From the NCBI GenBank assembly GCA_903897205.1, contig CAIUAS010000215.1:1-17459 (forward strand): 17,459 nt of DNA, in the 5' to 3' direction. Positions 6,194-13,862 of this stretch are shown here, piece by piece (the stretch's first letter is position 1; each line of letters begins with the position of its first letter). The position numbers were made by a program, and so were the translations under genes. The stretch is from an uncultured Gammaproteobacteria bacterium. Its GTDB lineage: Bacteria; Pseudomonadota; Gammaproteobacteria; CAIUAS01. The notes under the pieces were generated by a model. That model was not told where the DNA came from. It was given only the letters and a program-made list of their open reading frames with translations, and ran no database searches.

Positions 6194-6549
6194 TAAGGAC
6201 AACTCCCGCAATGAATTATATCTATATATCGAAATAGCATTATAGCATTACAAGGCTATCCCCCCTTAAATTTCTTGGCTAATTTTACCTTGATTCGTAG
6301 GATTAGCTGCAAAAATTGTTAATAATTTTTTACAAGCTCTGTTGTCCTAAGGTTATTAGGAATAAAAATATAGATAGTAGCGATATGATGTGCTGTAGCT
6401 CAGAAACACACAAAAAATGTACATTTCATTGTTTACATATTCATCAATTTATGCTAAATAATAGCAATTAGATGTTTAAACCATTTTTATACATAAAAAA
6501 CATCAAAAAATATTTTATACATCAATTTATTAAATTAGGGAGCATTATT
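6194..6549. other. Intergenic region upstream of the partition/replication genes
   Basis: A 356-bp AT-rich gap between the divergent regulator and parA-like genes. It contains the half-site ATATATCG at 6224-6231, two adjacent copies of TAGCATTA (6235-6250), an inverted repeat CCTAA/TTAGG (6346-6360) and a promoter at 6432-6460. A partition or replication site could lie here, but no iteron array comparable to the one inside the downstream gene is visible. Confidence 0.4.
6432..6460 (+). promoter_or_regulatory. Promoter of the parA-rep operon
   Basis: TTTACA (6432-6437), 17-bp spacer, TAAATA (6455-6460). Transcription would start near 6467, leaving a leader of about 80 bases before the TTG start at 6550, and would exclude the ATG at 6472 from having a normal leader. 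Confidence 0.45.
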
Positions 6550-7584
6550 TTGGAAAAGCAATTCTGGACGAGTTCTGAGCTCCATAATCTATTTCTTCTT
6601 AATGAAAAAATAAGTCGCCAGACGCTATTAAATGCGGAGGAACGCGGAGAAATCCCGAAGGCTGAGAGAGTGCCTAGAGGCAAGATACAGGTTAGACAAT
6701 GGAAATTAGAGCAAATACCAGAAATTGGCGCTCGGTTTGGCTTTTTAAAAAAACCTAAAAAGCAAAAAGTAGTATGCGTTTACACGCCTAAAGGCGGCGT
6801 TTTAAAAACTACCTATAGCTATAATTTTGCTAGAATGTTAGCCCTTAACGGCTTGAAAACGCTGATTATTGGCTTAGATATACAATGTTCTGTCACAAAC
6901 TATGCTTTACCGAGACCAAAATTTGAATCTTTAGAAGAATTTGAAAGTTTAAAAAAGCAAAATTTACGGCGTTTAGGGCTTTATCATTATCTTTTTGAAA
7001 AAGCATCTCTTGATGATGTTATTCAACACACAACCTTACCTACTTTAGATATTATCCCTGAAACACCTGACCTTAATGTTTTAGAGAAAAAACTTAGGCT
7101 TGAACCTAGGCGAGAATATTTATTTAAAGATAAATTAATTAGCGAACTATCAGATTATGATGTCATTATTTTTGATAACAGCCCGAGTTGGAATCAACTT
7201 GTTGAATGCGCTTTAACTGCTTCAAAAACTATTATTTCACCTATAGGTTGTGATATTGAAACCTACGAAGCATTAGAGACTAACCTTTCCATAGTATTTG
7301 AGTTTCAAGATGTTATGAAACTTGAATGGGACAATTTCTTTTTAATACCTACCCTGTTGGAAAAAACGAACTTAAGCCAACAAATTTATGGTGTGTATGT
7401 TAATAGCTATGGCAATAAAATTGTGCCTATACCAATAAGGCGAAGTGTAAAAGGACAAGAAGCGCGTGTGCTTTATTTAAGTGTCATTGAATATGAACCT
7501 AAGTCAACGCTTGCACAGGATTATTATGAATTAATAAGGGACTTGTGGAGCAAGATTTTAGGAGAAACCACAAATGGCGCTTAA
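6550..7584 (+). CDS. parA: ParA-family partition ATPase with N-terminal helix-turn-helix
   Basis: A 344-aa ATPase. Residues about 4-60 (FWTSSELHNLF, KISRQTLLNAEERGEIPKAER, R-G-K-I-Q-V-R-Q-W) form a MerR-like winged-helix head as in P1/P7-type ParA, which lets the protein repress its own operon. The deviant Walker A motif is KGGVLKTT (about 81-88, with the signature Lys81 as well as Lys86), A' is LIIGLDIQCS (Asp about 110), and Walker B is DVIIFDNSP (Asp about 209). All are intact. The start is TTG at 6550 with GGGAG 7 nt upstream; an ATG at 6472 would add 26 AT-rich-coded residues and sits almost on the predicted transcription start. The gene overlaps the next by 11 bases. No ParB was recognised, so the partner may be the downstream protein or the ribbon-helix-helix protein. 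Confidence 0.88.
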   Translation: MEKQFWTSSELHNLFLLNEKISRQTLLNAEERGEIPKAERVPRGKIQVRQWKLEQIPEIGARFGFLKKPKKQKVVCVYTPKGGVLKTTYSYNFARMLALNGLKTLIIGLDIQCSVTNYALPRPKFESLEEFESLKKQNLRRLGLYHYLFEKASLDDVIQHTTLPTLDIIPETPDLNVLEKKLRLEPRREYLFKDKLISELSDYDVIIFDNSPSWNQLVECALTASKTIISPIGCDIETYEALETNLSIVFEFQDVMKLEWDNFFLIPTLLEKTNLSQQIYGVYVNSYGNKIVPIPIRRSVKGQEARVLYLSVIEYEPKSTLAQDYYELIRDLWSKILGETTNGA

Positions 7585-8869
7585 AGGTAAAGTGTTACAA
7601 GAGTTTTTTGTTAGCTCTAAGCAACTCTTAAACACTAAAAACGAACCTGCTAATTATGCTTTGATAAATGAACAATCATCAACAGGTAGTAAAACACACT
7701 CGCATTTTAGAATTTTTGACAATCCCCCTCTAGAGCAATTAAATGGAAAAAACATAGGACAAAGTTCGGACAAAGTTAGGTCACAACCTAGGACAAACAT
7801 AGGACAAAGTTCGGACAAACACAAGACAAACTTAGGACAAAACGAAGGGCTAAAAGAAAAAACTCAGGACAAAGTTAGGTCACAACCTAGGACACAACTT
7901 AGGACAAACTTAGGACAAAATTCGGGTAAAATAGAGAATAAAGTAAAATTTTCTTCCTTGATTGGATTGCAAAGAGAAATTGTTTTATTCATCTATGAGC
8001 AAGGCCATTTTTCACGAGATAGAATCACAGCACCTTTATCTATTGAACATTTAGCTATTTCTTGTAAAACCACTAAATTATCAGCACAAAAGACGGTACA
8101 GCGGTTAGAAAAAAAAGAAGCTATTATTCGTGCGGAATTTAAAAATGGGCGCGGTGGCTGGACACGATATGGACTGCCTGATTTGATTTACCAGGAAATA
8201 TTACACACAGGGAAATTCATGGAAAACTTAGGACAAACCCAGGACAAAGTTAGGTCACAACCTAGGACACAACCTAGGACAGATAGTTCTAGTAGTAGTA
8301 GTTATATTATTAATAATAAAAATACTACTACTACTAGCGATAGTAGAGAAAATGGAAAATTAGCGGAGGAATGGCATAACGTTGATATTGAGCCTTTAAG
8401 TGAAGTGGGGTTTTCAAAGACCCATTTCTTACAAATTGCTCATCAAGGAAAATTGAGCGCTGAGATGGTACAAACTTCTATCCATGCCTTTGCTTTTGAT
8501 TTGAAACGTAATAACAAAGTAAAAGTATTAAAAACTAATCCAGTTAATTATTTTATGGGCATTTTGCGAAATGGACAACCTTATGCGCCCCCTAGTAATT
8601 ATGAATCGCCCCAGGATGAAGCTTTACGCATTTACGTAGAAAAACAGCGTGAGTTAGAAAAGAGAAGGGCAGAGTTTGAAAGTAATGCTTTGGACTTCGC
8701 TTTTAAAGAATGGTTGCATTCACTTAACGAAGCGGAAAAGAACCAAATTGTGCCGCATTCTTTACGGAACTTTAAAGCTGAGCAGCCTAAAATAGCAATA
8801 TTAAAAGAGCATTTTACTAAAGAAATATGGCCTAAAAAGTGCATGGAAATCATGCAGGTTACCGATTAA
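7574..8869 (+). CDS. Winged-helix plasmid replication initiator (probable)
   Basis: A 431-aa protein coupled to parA (11-base overlap, GGAG 9 nt before the ATG). Residues about 57-118 and 217-237 are repetitive (GQSSDKVRSQPRT-like) because the DNA there is an iteron-like array. Between them, residues about 128-212 look like a winged-helix domain (LIGLQREIVLFIYEQG, LSIEHLAISCKTTKLSAQKTVQRLEKKEAIIR, GWTRYGLP), with LSAQKTVQRLEKK as recognition helix. After a Ser/Asn/Thr linker (237-255) comes a C-terminal domain (265-431; FSKTHFLQIAHQGKLSAE, NPVNYFMGILRNGQPY, coiled REL-EKRRAEFE). Position next to parA, the winged helix and the internal repeats suggest a Rep protein whose origin lies in its own gene, as in RepA_N plasmids. 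I do not recognise a named family; a partition or regulatory protein is the alternative. Confidence 0.65.
   Translation: MALKGKVLQEFFVSSKQLLNTKNEPANYALINEQSSTGSKTHSHFRIFDNPPLEQLNGKNIGQSSDKVRSQPRTNIGQSSDKHKTNLGQNEGLKEKTQDKVRSQPRTQLRTNLGQNSGKIENKVKFSSLIGLQREIVLFIYEQGHFSRDRITAPLSIEHLAISCKTTKLSAQKTVQRLEKKEAIIRAEFKNGRGGWTRYGLPDLIYQEILHTGKFMENLGQTQDKVRSQPRTQPRTDSSSSSSYIINNKNTTTTSDSRENGKLAEEWHNVDIEPLSEVGFSKTHFLQIAHQGKLSAEMVQTSIHAFAFDLKRNNKVKVLKTNPVNYFMGILRNGQPYAPPSNYESPQDEALRIYVEKQRELEKRRAEFESNALDFAFKEWLHSLNEAEKNQIVPHSLRNFKAEQPKIAILKEHFTKEIWPKKCMEIMQVTD
7757..7917 (+). repeat. Iteron-like array, cluster 1 (10 GGACA motifs)
   Basis: GGACA(A) occurs at 7757, 7768, 7791, 7802, 7813, 7835, 7867, 7890, 7902 and 7913, all in one orientation, at steps of 11, 23, 11, 11, 22, 32, 23, 12 and 11 bases, i.e. 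near multiples of the helical repeat. The steps are not multiples of three, and the motif is read as G-Q, D-K and R-T in different copies. A 28-bp unit recurs exactly at 7768-7795 and 7867-7894 and contains TAGGT-CACA-ACCTA. Confidence 0.85.
8231..8281 (+). repeat. Iteron-like array, cluster 2 (4 GGACA motifs)
   Basis: GGACA at 8231, 8242, 8265 and 8277 (steps 11, 23, 12), including a third exact copy of the 28-bp unit at 8242-8269. It lies about 310 bases downstream of cluster 1 in the same gene and is followed by the AT-rich stretch 8303-8333, which could serve as a duplex-unwinding element. Confidence 0.8.
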
Positions 8870-9109
8870 AAATAAAAACAATGAGTTTATATATTTTTCA
8901 GTAAGCGGCTAAATATAGCAGAAGTACCTGATAAAAATCGCCAAAACAAGGCCAAAAAAGCTTTCAGGGAAGACTTAATGGAAAATAGCTATTACCCTAC
9001 GCTATACAGGAGCAAGCTGTCTTAATCACCTTTATAGTGTGCCTAGCGTGTGGCTATTAAACTAGCTCACTACATTAAAAAGAAATCCATAACCCGTTTT
9101 AGCCTTTGC
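8870..9109. other. 240-bp gap between convergent operons
   Basis: This separates the rightward rep gene from the leftward coupling-protein genes. A plus-strand open stretch from 8885 to 9025 (VYIFFSKRLNIAEVPDKN...) has no start codon or ribosome binding site and may be a gene remnant. No strong terminator hairpin was seen. Confidence 0.35.
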
Positions 9110-11113
9110 CTAAATAAAATAAGGCTGCATTTTCAACACATCATCAAACCCTGTGCCGTTAAAGGATAGAACCGCGAGCGCGTAATCACCCGAAAGTGTC
9201 CTGAAAAATTGCCCATCCAGTAGCGGTTTATGCTGCGTGGTATAACTGGTATTGGTGCCGCTATGACTGCTGCTGTGTTGTCCGCCGGACGAGTTGCCTG
9301 CGTTTTCGCCTTGTGTAACCCGTATCACTTCTACGGTGCCGAGCAAGCGGTTTAACATTTCAATCGTGTTTTGATCTTCGGTACGAAAACAGATTTTTTG
9401 CCGGAAATTTTGCAGTAGGGCATGGCTTAAATCCCTGTCGCCTAACGCCGCATACACGCTACTCACTGATTGCATGGAAATAATGCCAATGGTTTTGCTG
9501 CTACGGGATTTATCCCAGAAATTCAAATCAGAAAGCCCCTCTTTGTTCGCGCTCACAATTTCTTGGTATTCATCACACAGGAAAAATACATAGCGGTTTT
9601 GGTTCCAATGCGGTTGCGTCACGCGGCTTTGCATAATATTAAAAAATCGCAATTTAATTAGCGTATACGCCACTTTTCCGCCCAAGCCCCAACGCGCCAG
9701 AGGCAAGCTAATAAGAAATACTTCACCATCCAGCACATCCTCTAGCCGCGCGCTGTTAGGGTGCGCGGTACAGAATGCATCGATCAAATCAGGGTGATTG
9801 AAAGGCGCTAGAATTTGAGCAATGGTGGCTTTAACCCCTGCTTTTACCTTTTCATCAAACGAATTAAAAATAGCCGTTTCGTAACGCTGATAACCCATTA
9901 ACAAGCGCTTTTGCGTATCATCGAGCGTAAGGCTTACTATCGTTAATGCTTGCAAGCGTTCTTCACGCCACGCATGATCAAATAAATAACAATGCAAACC
10001 ATGTAAGCTGTAATATTCTGGTAAAAAGAACAATACCCCTAACACATTGCGGCACAGTTCAGTGGCCGTATCCACCCAAAAGCTATCAAAACGATTGCCA
10101 CTGAGTAAAAAAGCGGACTTTAAAAAGGAGGCCGCTATTTCCGGTGGTAGTCCTGCCAATAAATTAAATGGCGTGTGTTGTACGCCTAAAATGCTGTAAT
10201 TGCGTTGCGTGATTTCCGTAAATCGATTAACCGCCGTATGAAAATCCCCCTTAATATCGAAAATCAAGCCGCCGCATTGCTGATCCAGCAACTGAATTAA
10301 AAAAGGGTGTACGGCGCGCGTGGTTTTACCGGAACCAATAGCACCTAGAATTAAAATATTTTGGGCTAAATCATCGTGGAACAGCGCTACTTGCTGCTTG
10401 GCAGCTAAATTGGCCTTGTGTGAAAGTTCCGCGAGCCAGCCGGTTGATTCACCCACCCATAAACCAAAGGGCAGGGCATGAGCGTGTTCAATGGCTTTAT
10501 TTTTACTGTATTTCTGGTTGGACTTGCTTGTACGAGCGCGGCGAGAAAGCCACCGTGTAATAAAGGATAAAAATATTGCAAAAGAAATCCAGAGCATTAT
10601 AAAAGCAGGTACATTTAAATGCGTGATTAACCGCGTGGTATGACGTATATACTGGCCGTGTCGGTAACTATAACCCTGTGATGATTGCACTAATTTATCA
10701 GTCAAACTTGGGAATAAATGAATAAGCTGCGGTAAAAAAGCTTGCAAAATAAGCGTTAAATAAAAGGCAATAGCTGCATTTGCTATAAAACGTTGAATAA
10801 AAGGGAAATCATAATAAATACTAAAATCTGGACGTTGCCAATAACGTAAGGCACGCCAAAAAATTTTTACAAACGGCAGTAAAATGAAAATCCAAATTAC
10901 CCCACTGCCTACGCGTTGTGCAATTTGGGCTTCGTGTTGGTTGAGACTAAACAAGCTAACCGCTACAAAATAAGCTAAAAATGACCAGGCAAAAATGCCA
11001 ATCACTGCACTACCAAAACCTGAACGGTTAGTTATTGGCGGCGGCTTAGGCAATTCACCTCGTCTTAACCCTTTTGAGGCTAGCGCGCGGCGATAGCGCA
11101 GCGTTTCTAGCAT
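9110..11113 (-). CDS. TraG/VirD4-type coupling protein, copy 2
   Basis: A 667-aa inner-membrane ATPase of the type IV coupling protein family, which docks the relaxase-DNA complex at the secretion channel. Membrane helices lie at about 33-57, 69-90, 110-130 and 168-188, more than the usual two. The ATPase follows: Walker A GAIGSGKT (257-264), GGLIFDIKGDF (281-291), Walker B FFLCDEYQE (510-518; Asp514-Glu515), then KSRSSKTIGIISMQSVSS and QNFRQKICFRTED, the conserved motor blocks. A Ser/Gly/His-rich loop (about 600-625) precedes the last strand. The start ATG overlaps the upstream paralogue by 7 bases and has no clear ribosome binding site, so translation is probably coupled. The two paralogues match block for block across the ATPase domain but differ at the membrane N-termini. 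Last gene of the leftward transfer operon. Confidence 0.88.
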   Translation of the reverse strand: MLETLRYRRALASKGLRRGELPKPPPITNRSGFGSAVIGIFAWSFLAYFVAVSLFSLNQHEAQIAQRVGSGVIWIFILLPFVKIFWRALRYWQRPDFSIYYDFPFIQRFIANAAIAFYLTLILQAFLPQLIHLFPSLTDKLVQSSQGYSYRHGQYIRHTTRLITHLNVPAFIMLWISFAIFLSFITRWLSRRARTSKSNQKYSKNKAIEHAHALPFGLWVGESTGWLAELSHKANLAAKQQVALFHDDLAQNILILGAIGSGKTTRAVHPFLIQLLDQQCGGLIFDIKGDFHTAVNRFTEITQRNYSILGVQHTPFNLLAGLPPEIAASFLKSAFLLSGNRFDSFWVDTATELCRNVLGVLFFLPEYYSLHGLHCYLFDHAWREERLQALTIVSLTLDDTQKRLLMGYQRYETAIFNSFDEKVKAGVKATIAQILAPFNHPDLIDAFCTAHPNSARLEDVLDGEVFLISLPLARWGLGGKVAYTLIKLRFFNIMQSRVTQPHWNQNRYVFFLCDEYQEIVSANKEGLSDLNFWDKSRSSKTIGIISMQSVSSVYAALGDRDLSHALLQNFRQKICFRTEDQNTIEMLNRLLGTVEVIRVTQGENAGNSSGGQHSSSHSGTNTSYTTQHKPLLDGQFFRTLSGDYALAVLSFNGTGFDDVLKMQPYFI

Positions 11114-13086
11114 GTGGTGGTATCCAGTACATCATCACGGCTGTGGCCTTGTATGACGAGAATACCTACGGCTTCGTTGGGTTGTAAGTTACGCATCAAT
11201 TGTGCATCAATAACGGGTTTATCCACATAACTGATGCTTTCGCTTTTCGATTGATGGGACTGTGTACCATCACCCACGGTTTTACTGGAAGAGCCGCGCT
11301 GCTTGCTGTAGCTGCGTTTTTCAACTTCTACTTGCCCCGTTAGCCGGTTAAGATAATCTAGCGTGGTTTGATCTTCAGTACGAAAACAGATCTTTTGCCT
11401 AAAATTCTGTAAAATGGCGTTCGCAATATCTCGATCACCGATAGCCGCATAAAAACTGCTGATCGATTGTGCAGAAACAATGCCGATGGTTTTACTGGTA
11501 CGGGATTTATCCCAAAAATTCAAATCCGATAAACTATCTTTATTGCCACTGGCAATCTCTTGGTATTCATCACACAGGAAAAACACAGGGCGCGCTTGGT
11601 TCCAGTTCGGTTGCGTTAGGCGTTTTTGCATTACATTAAAAAAACGCAGCTTGATAAAATTATAGGCAATTTTGCCGCCCAAGCCCCATTCTGCCAAGGG
11701 CAAGCTGAGTAAATAAATGGTGCCATCCAGTACTTTTTCCATTTGCAGGTGAGAGGAGCGGCAAAAAGCATCTACTAATTCAGGGTTGCGAAAAGGCGAT
11801 AGCACTTGCGCGACCGTTGCCATGATATTGGCCTTAGTTTTCTCTTCAAACTTTCCAAATACGTTTTCAATATAATCTTGGTAACTGTGCAATGCGCGTA
11901 GTTTATTGTCATCCAAAATAGATGTTAAGACCTCCATCTCTGCTTGAATGCGCGTTTTGGCAGTGGTATTAAATAGGTAATCCTGTAAATAGGCGAGCGT
12001 GTATTTTTCAGGCAGAAACGACAGTATGCCGAGTGCATTAGTGCAAAGAGTGGTAGCGGTATCATTGAAAAAACTATTATCTCCTCTCATTTGTCCACTT
12101 AACAAAAGCGAAGATTTTAAAAAAGAACCGGCCATCTCTGGCGATAGCCCTTCGATTAAATTGATAGATTGGCCGCCAATGCCTAAACGTACCAGCCGTT
12201 CACTATCGCCACTGAGCGCATCCGCAAATTTATAAACCGTGTAATGAAAGTCGCCTTTAATATCAAAAATCAGGCCACCGCAATCCTGTTGCAAGCACTG
12301 TAATAATAGCGGGTTAATCATGCGCGTGGTTTTACCGGAGCCGATGCCCCCTAAGATCACAATATTATGCGCCGCATCTTCTAATGACAGCGCAATTTTC
12401 TGGCTTGGCAACAAACCGGAGCCATGCGAGCGCTTAGCCAGCGCGCCCGTTGATTGCCCCATTAACAAGCCGAACGCCGCGCGTTTTGTTTGGATCGCTT
12501 TTTGCTGGCGGTTTTCCAGCCAGGGCAGGGCGATAAGCCCTAAGTTCCAAGCACCAGCCAAGCATACCGCACCGCCTAGCCATAATTTATAAAGATCATG
12601 GAAGCTAATATTTTCAGGATAAATACCGGATTGAGTATTAATAAAAATACTATGAATGAGGAAATTGACATAGGGCGCGCTGTAATCTATCAACAGTAGA
12701 ATGCCCCAAACTACCAGTATGCTTAAGCAAAGGTGATGCAAAAAATAACGAGGGCTATACATCATTTCTTTGGCTTTTAGCTTTTGACTTTTATTAAAGC
12801 TTAAGAAATAACGCCCCGTAATAGAAATCGAAAAAATAAACGCAAATACCAGAATAGCGTAATGTACCGCATAGGCTAAATTGCCCGCATCAGTAAGCCC
12901 CATGCGAAAATAGCCATAACCAAAGGCCAATCCCCCTGCGGCCGCCGAAAGCCCCAACGCAATACGTGCCGTATCGGCCACTTCTTTTGGCGATAAACCG
13001 TCTGCTGATTTCTTTGGTTTAGGCAAAAAAGGCGCTTTCGCGCGCTGTTGTTCCAGCTTCCTAGCGGTAATTTGGTAATCACTCAT
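11107..13086 (-). CDS. traG: TraG/VirD4-type coupling protein, copy 1
   Basis: A 659-aa coupling ATPase paralogous to its downstream neighbour. Membrane segments lie at about 42-60, 71-95, 115-135 and 168-190; Walker A is GGIGSGKT (246-253), the GLIFDIKGDF block 271-280, Walker B VFFLCDEYQE (501-510; Asp506-Glu507), then KSRTSKTIGIVSAQSISS and QNFRQKICFRTEDQ. All ATPase blocks are intact. The C-terminus has a Lys/Ser-rich loop (about 590-618) unlike the Gly/His-rich loop of the other copy. It starts with an ATGA overlap on the TraD-like gene, so it is translationally coupled. The order (traC position, TraD-like, coupling protein) divergent from the relaxase is that of Ti-type plasmids, in which TraG is the coupling protein. 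Confidence 0.9.
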   Translation of the reverse strand: MSDYQITARKLEQQRAKAPFLPKPKKSADGLSPKEVADTARIALGLSAAAGGLAFGYGYFRMGLTDAGNLAYAVHYAILVFAFIFSISITGRYFLSFNKSQKLKAKEMMYSPRYFLHHLCLSILVVWGILLLIDYSAPYVNFLIHSIFINTQSGIYPENISFHDLYKLWLGGAVCLAGAWNLGLIALPWLENRQQKAIQTKRAAFGLLMGQSTGALAKRSHGSGLLPSQKIALSLEDAAHNIVILGGIGSGKTTRMINPLLLQCLQQDCGGLIFDIKGDFHYTVYKFADALSGDSERLVRLGIGGQSINLIEGLSPEMAGSFLKSSLLLSGQMRGDNSFFNDTATTLCTNALGILSFLPEKYTLAYLQDYLFNTTAKTRIQAEMEVLTSILDDNKLRALHSYQDYIENVFGKFEEKTKANIMATVAQVLSPFRNPELVDAFCRSSHLQMEKVLDGTIYLLSLPLAEWGLGGKIAYNFIKLRFFNVMQKRLTQPNWNQARPVFFLCDEYQEIASGNKDSLSDLNFWDKSRTSKTIGIVSAQSISSFYAAIGDRDIANAILQNFRQKICFRTEDQTTLDYLNRLTGQVEVEKRSYSKQRGSSSKTVGDGTQSHQSKSESISYVDKPVIDAQLMRNLQPNEAVGILVIQGHSRDDVLDTTTC

Positions 13087-13352
13087 GGGGTGTCATTCTC
13101 TTTAATAGGCAAATCAAATAACTTGCGATCACTATCGCGCGTTAAAAAACCATCCATGAGTTTTTTAAGGGCATCCATTTGATTATTTTTTAAAGTGTGA
13201 TCAAGATAATAGGAGCCAATCAAAATTTTTCGGCGGGTATCTTTTTTACGTTCTGATTCTTTGGTGCGGGCTTCGGCGGCCTGAATGCGAGCCACTAATT
13301 TATCCCGTTGGGCTTTTAGCTTATCTAAGTAACCTTGATTATTTTCGCTCAT
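13083..13352 (-). CDS. traD: Small conjugal transfer protein, TraD (Ti-type) family
   Basis: An 89-aa highly charged protein. A coiled-coil-forming N-terminal helix (YLDKLKAQRDKLVARIQAAEAR) leads to the block ERKKDTRRKILIGSYYLDHTL and then GFLTRDSDRKLFDLP. This K-K-x-x-T-R-R-x-I-x-I-G pattern followed by F-L-x-R-x-x-D-R-x-L-F-x-L-P is the signature of the short TraD proteins (Pfam TraD type, unrelated to F TraD) encoded beside oriT in Ti-like plasmids; they are thought to assist the relaxosome. Two adjacent ATGs exist (13355 and 13352); GAGG lies 5 nt before the second, which I chose. It overlaps the coupling-protein gene by 4 bases. Confidence 0.78.
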   Translation of the reverse strand: MSENNQGYLDKLKAQRDKLVARIQAAEARTKESERKKDTRRKILIGSYYLDHTLKNNQMDALKKLMDGFLTRDSDRKLFDLPIKENDTP

Positions 13353-13359
13353 CATGACC

Positions 13360-13659
13360 TCATAATTTTTCGTTCATTAATAACCAATCTTGTAATTGAT
13401 GTTTGGCTTCGTCTGATAAAAGCGACGTTATATTTGTAGCACACTGCGCTAGCTTTGTTAAGCGCATCTGCATCGTTTCATTATGGGTTTCACGGTCGCC
13501 ACTTAAATAAGCTAGGTAATCTTTTTGTGCTTGTTTAAGCGGGGCTACCCACTGGTAAAGATCGCGTTGGTAGTATTCACGGACATCACCTATATCTAAC
13601 TCCATCAAGTAACGTGTGGCTAAGATGGCATTGGCTGGCTTGATCATTTTTTCTAGCAT
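13360..13659 (-). CDS. Unrecognised 99-aa transfer-operon protein in the traC position
   Basis: A small, largely helical protein (YLMELDIGDVREYYQRDLYQWVAPLKQAQKDYLAYL, then a Met/Arg/Thr-rich helix and EAKHQLQDWLLMNEKL). No family recognised. It is the first gene of the leftward transfer operon, where Ti-type plasmids carry traC, so a relaxosome accessory role is inferred from position only. The ATG at 13659 has AAGGA 9 nt upstream and a -35/-10 pair at 13718-13723/13696-13701 about 35 bases before it. An upstream in-frame ATG at 13764 (GAGG at 5 nt) would add 35 residues but would precede that promoter. Confidence 0.6.
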   Translation of the reverse strand: MLEKMIKPANAILATRYLMELDIGDVREYYQRDLYQWVAPLKQAQKDYLAYLSGDRETHNETMQMRLTKLAQCATNITSLLSDEAKHQLQDWLLMNEKL

Positions 13660-13695
13660 GGCATTTAGTCCTTGTTGTATTTTTAAATAGTGATT

Positions 13696-13723
13696 ATTAT
13701 AACCTTGTGCTAGTGAAAAACAA
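13696..13723 (-). promoter_or_regulatory. Promoter of the leftward transfer operon
   Basis: On the minus strand, TTGTTT (13718-13723), a 16-bp spacer, then a consensus TATAAT (13696-13701), giving a start near 13689 and a leader of about 30 bases to the ATG at 13659. Confidence 0.6.
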
Positions 13724-13785
13724 TAGGCGAGTGATAGCGAGTACCTTGGAGCGAAGCGACCCATGATAGCCTCACTGGTGATTGA

Positions 13786-13815
13786 AGTGCGCGCTTATAC
13801 GTTGCTTCGCAACGT
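13786..13815 (-). other. Candidate origin of transfer (oriT)
   Basis: On the minus strand the hairpin ACGTTGC-GAA-GCAACGT (13815-13799) is followed after one base (13798) by TAAGCGCGCACT (13797-13786). RSF1010/MobQ-type origins have an inverted repeat with a GAA loop immediately followed by TAAGTGCGCCCT; the candidate matches that at 10 of 12 bases. It lies between the divergent relaxase and traC-traD-traG-like genes, where Ti-type plasmids have oriT. The plus strand also reads GAAGTGCGCGCT (13784-13795), another 10/12 match, so the nicked strand is uncertain. Confidence 0.6.
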
Positions 13816-13862
13816 GCGCTAAAATACAAAGAATTCAGCATTACTAAAAATGAGATATTACT

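Noticed and set aside
6472..6549. ATG at 6472 as parA start
   Set aside because: It would begin about five bases after the predicted transcription start with no ribosome binding site, whereas TTG at 6550 has GGGAG at 7 nt and gives a normal ParA N-terminus.
8885..9025. Open stretch on the plus strand after the rep gene, ending at a TAA
   Set aside because: It follows an in-frame stop and has no start codon or ribosome binding site; at best a remnant, so noted only in the gap description.
13660..13764. Longer N-terminus for the 99-aa traC-position gene, starting at 13764
   Set aside because: A near-consensus -35/-10 pair lies inside this segment and a good AAGGA precedes the ATG at 13659; the longer form is possible but less likely.
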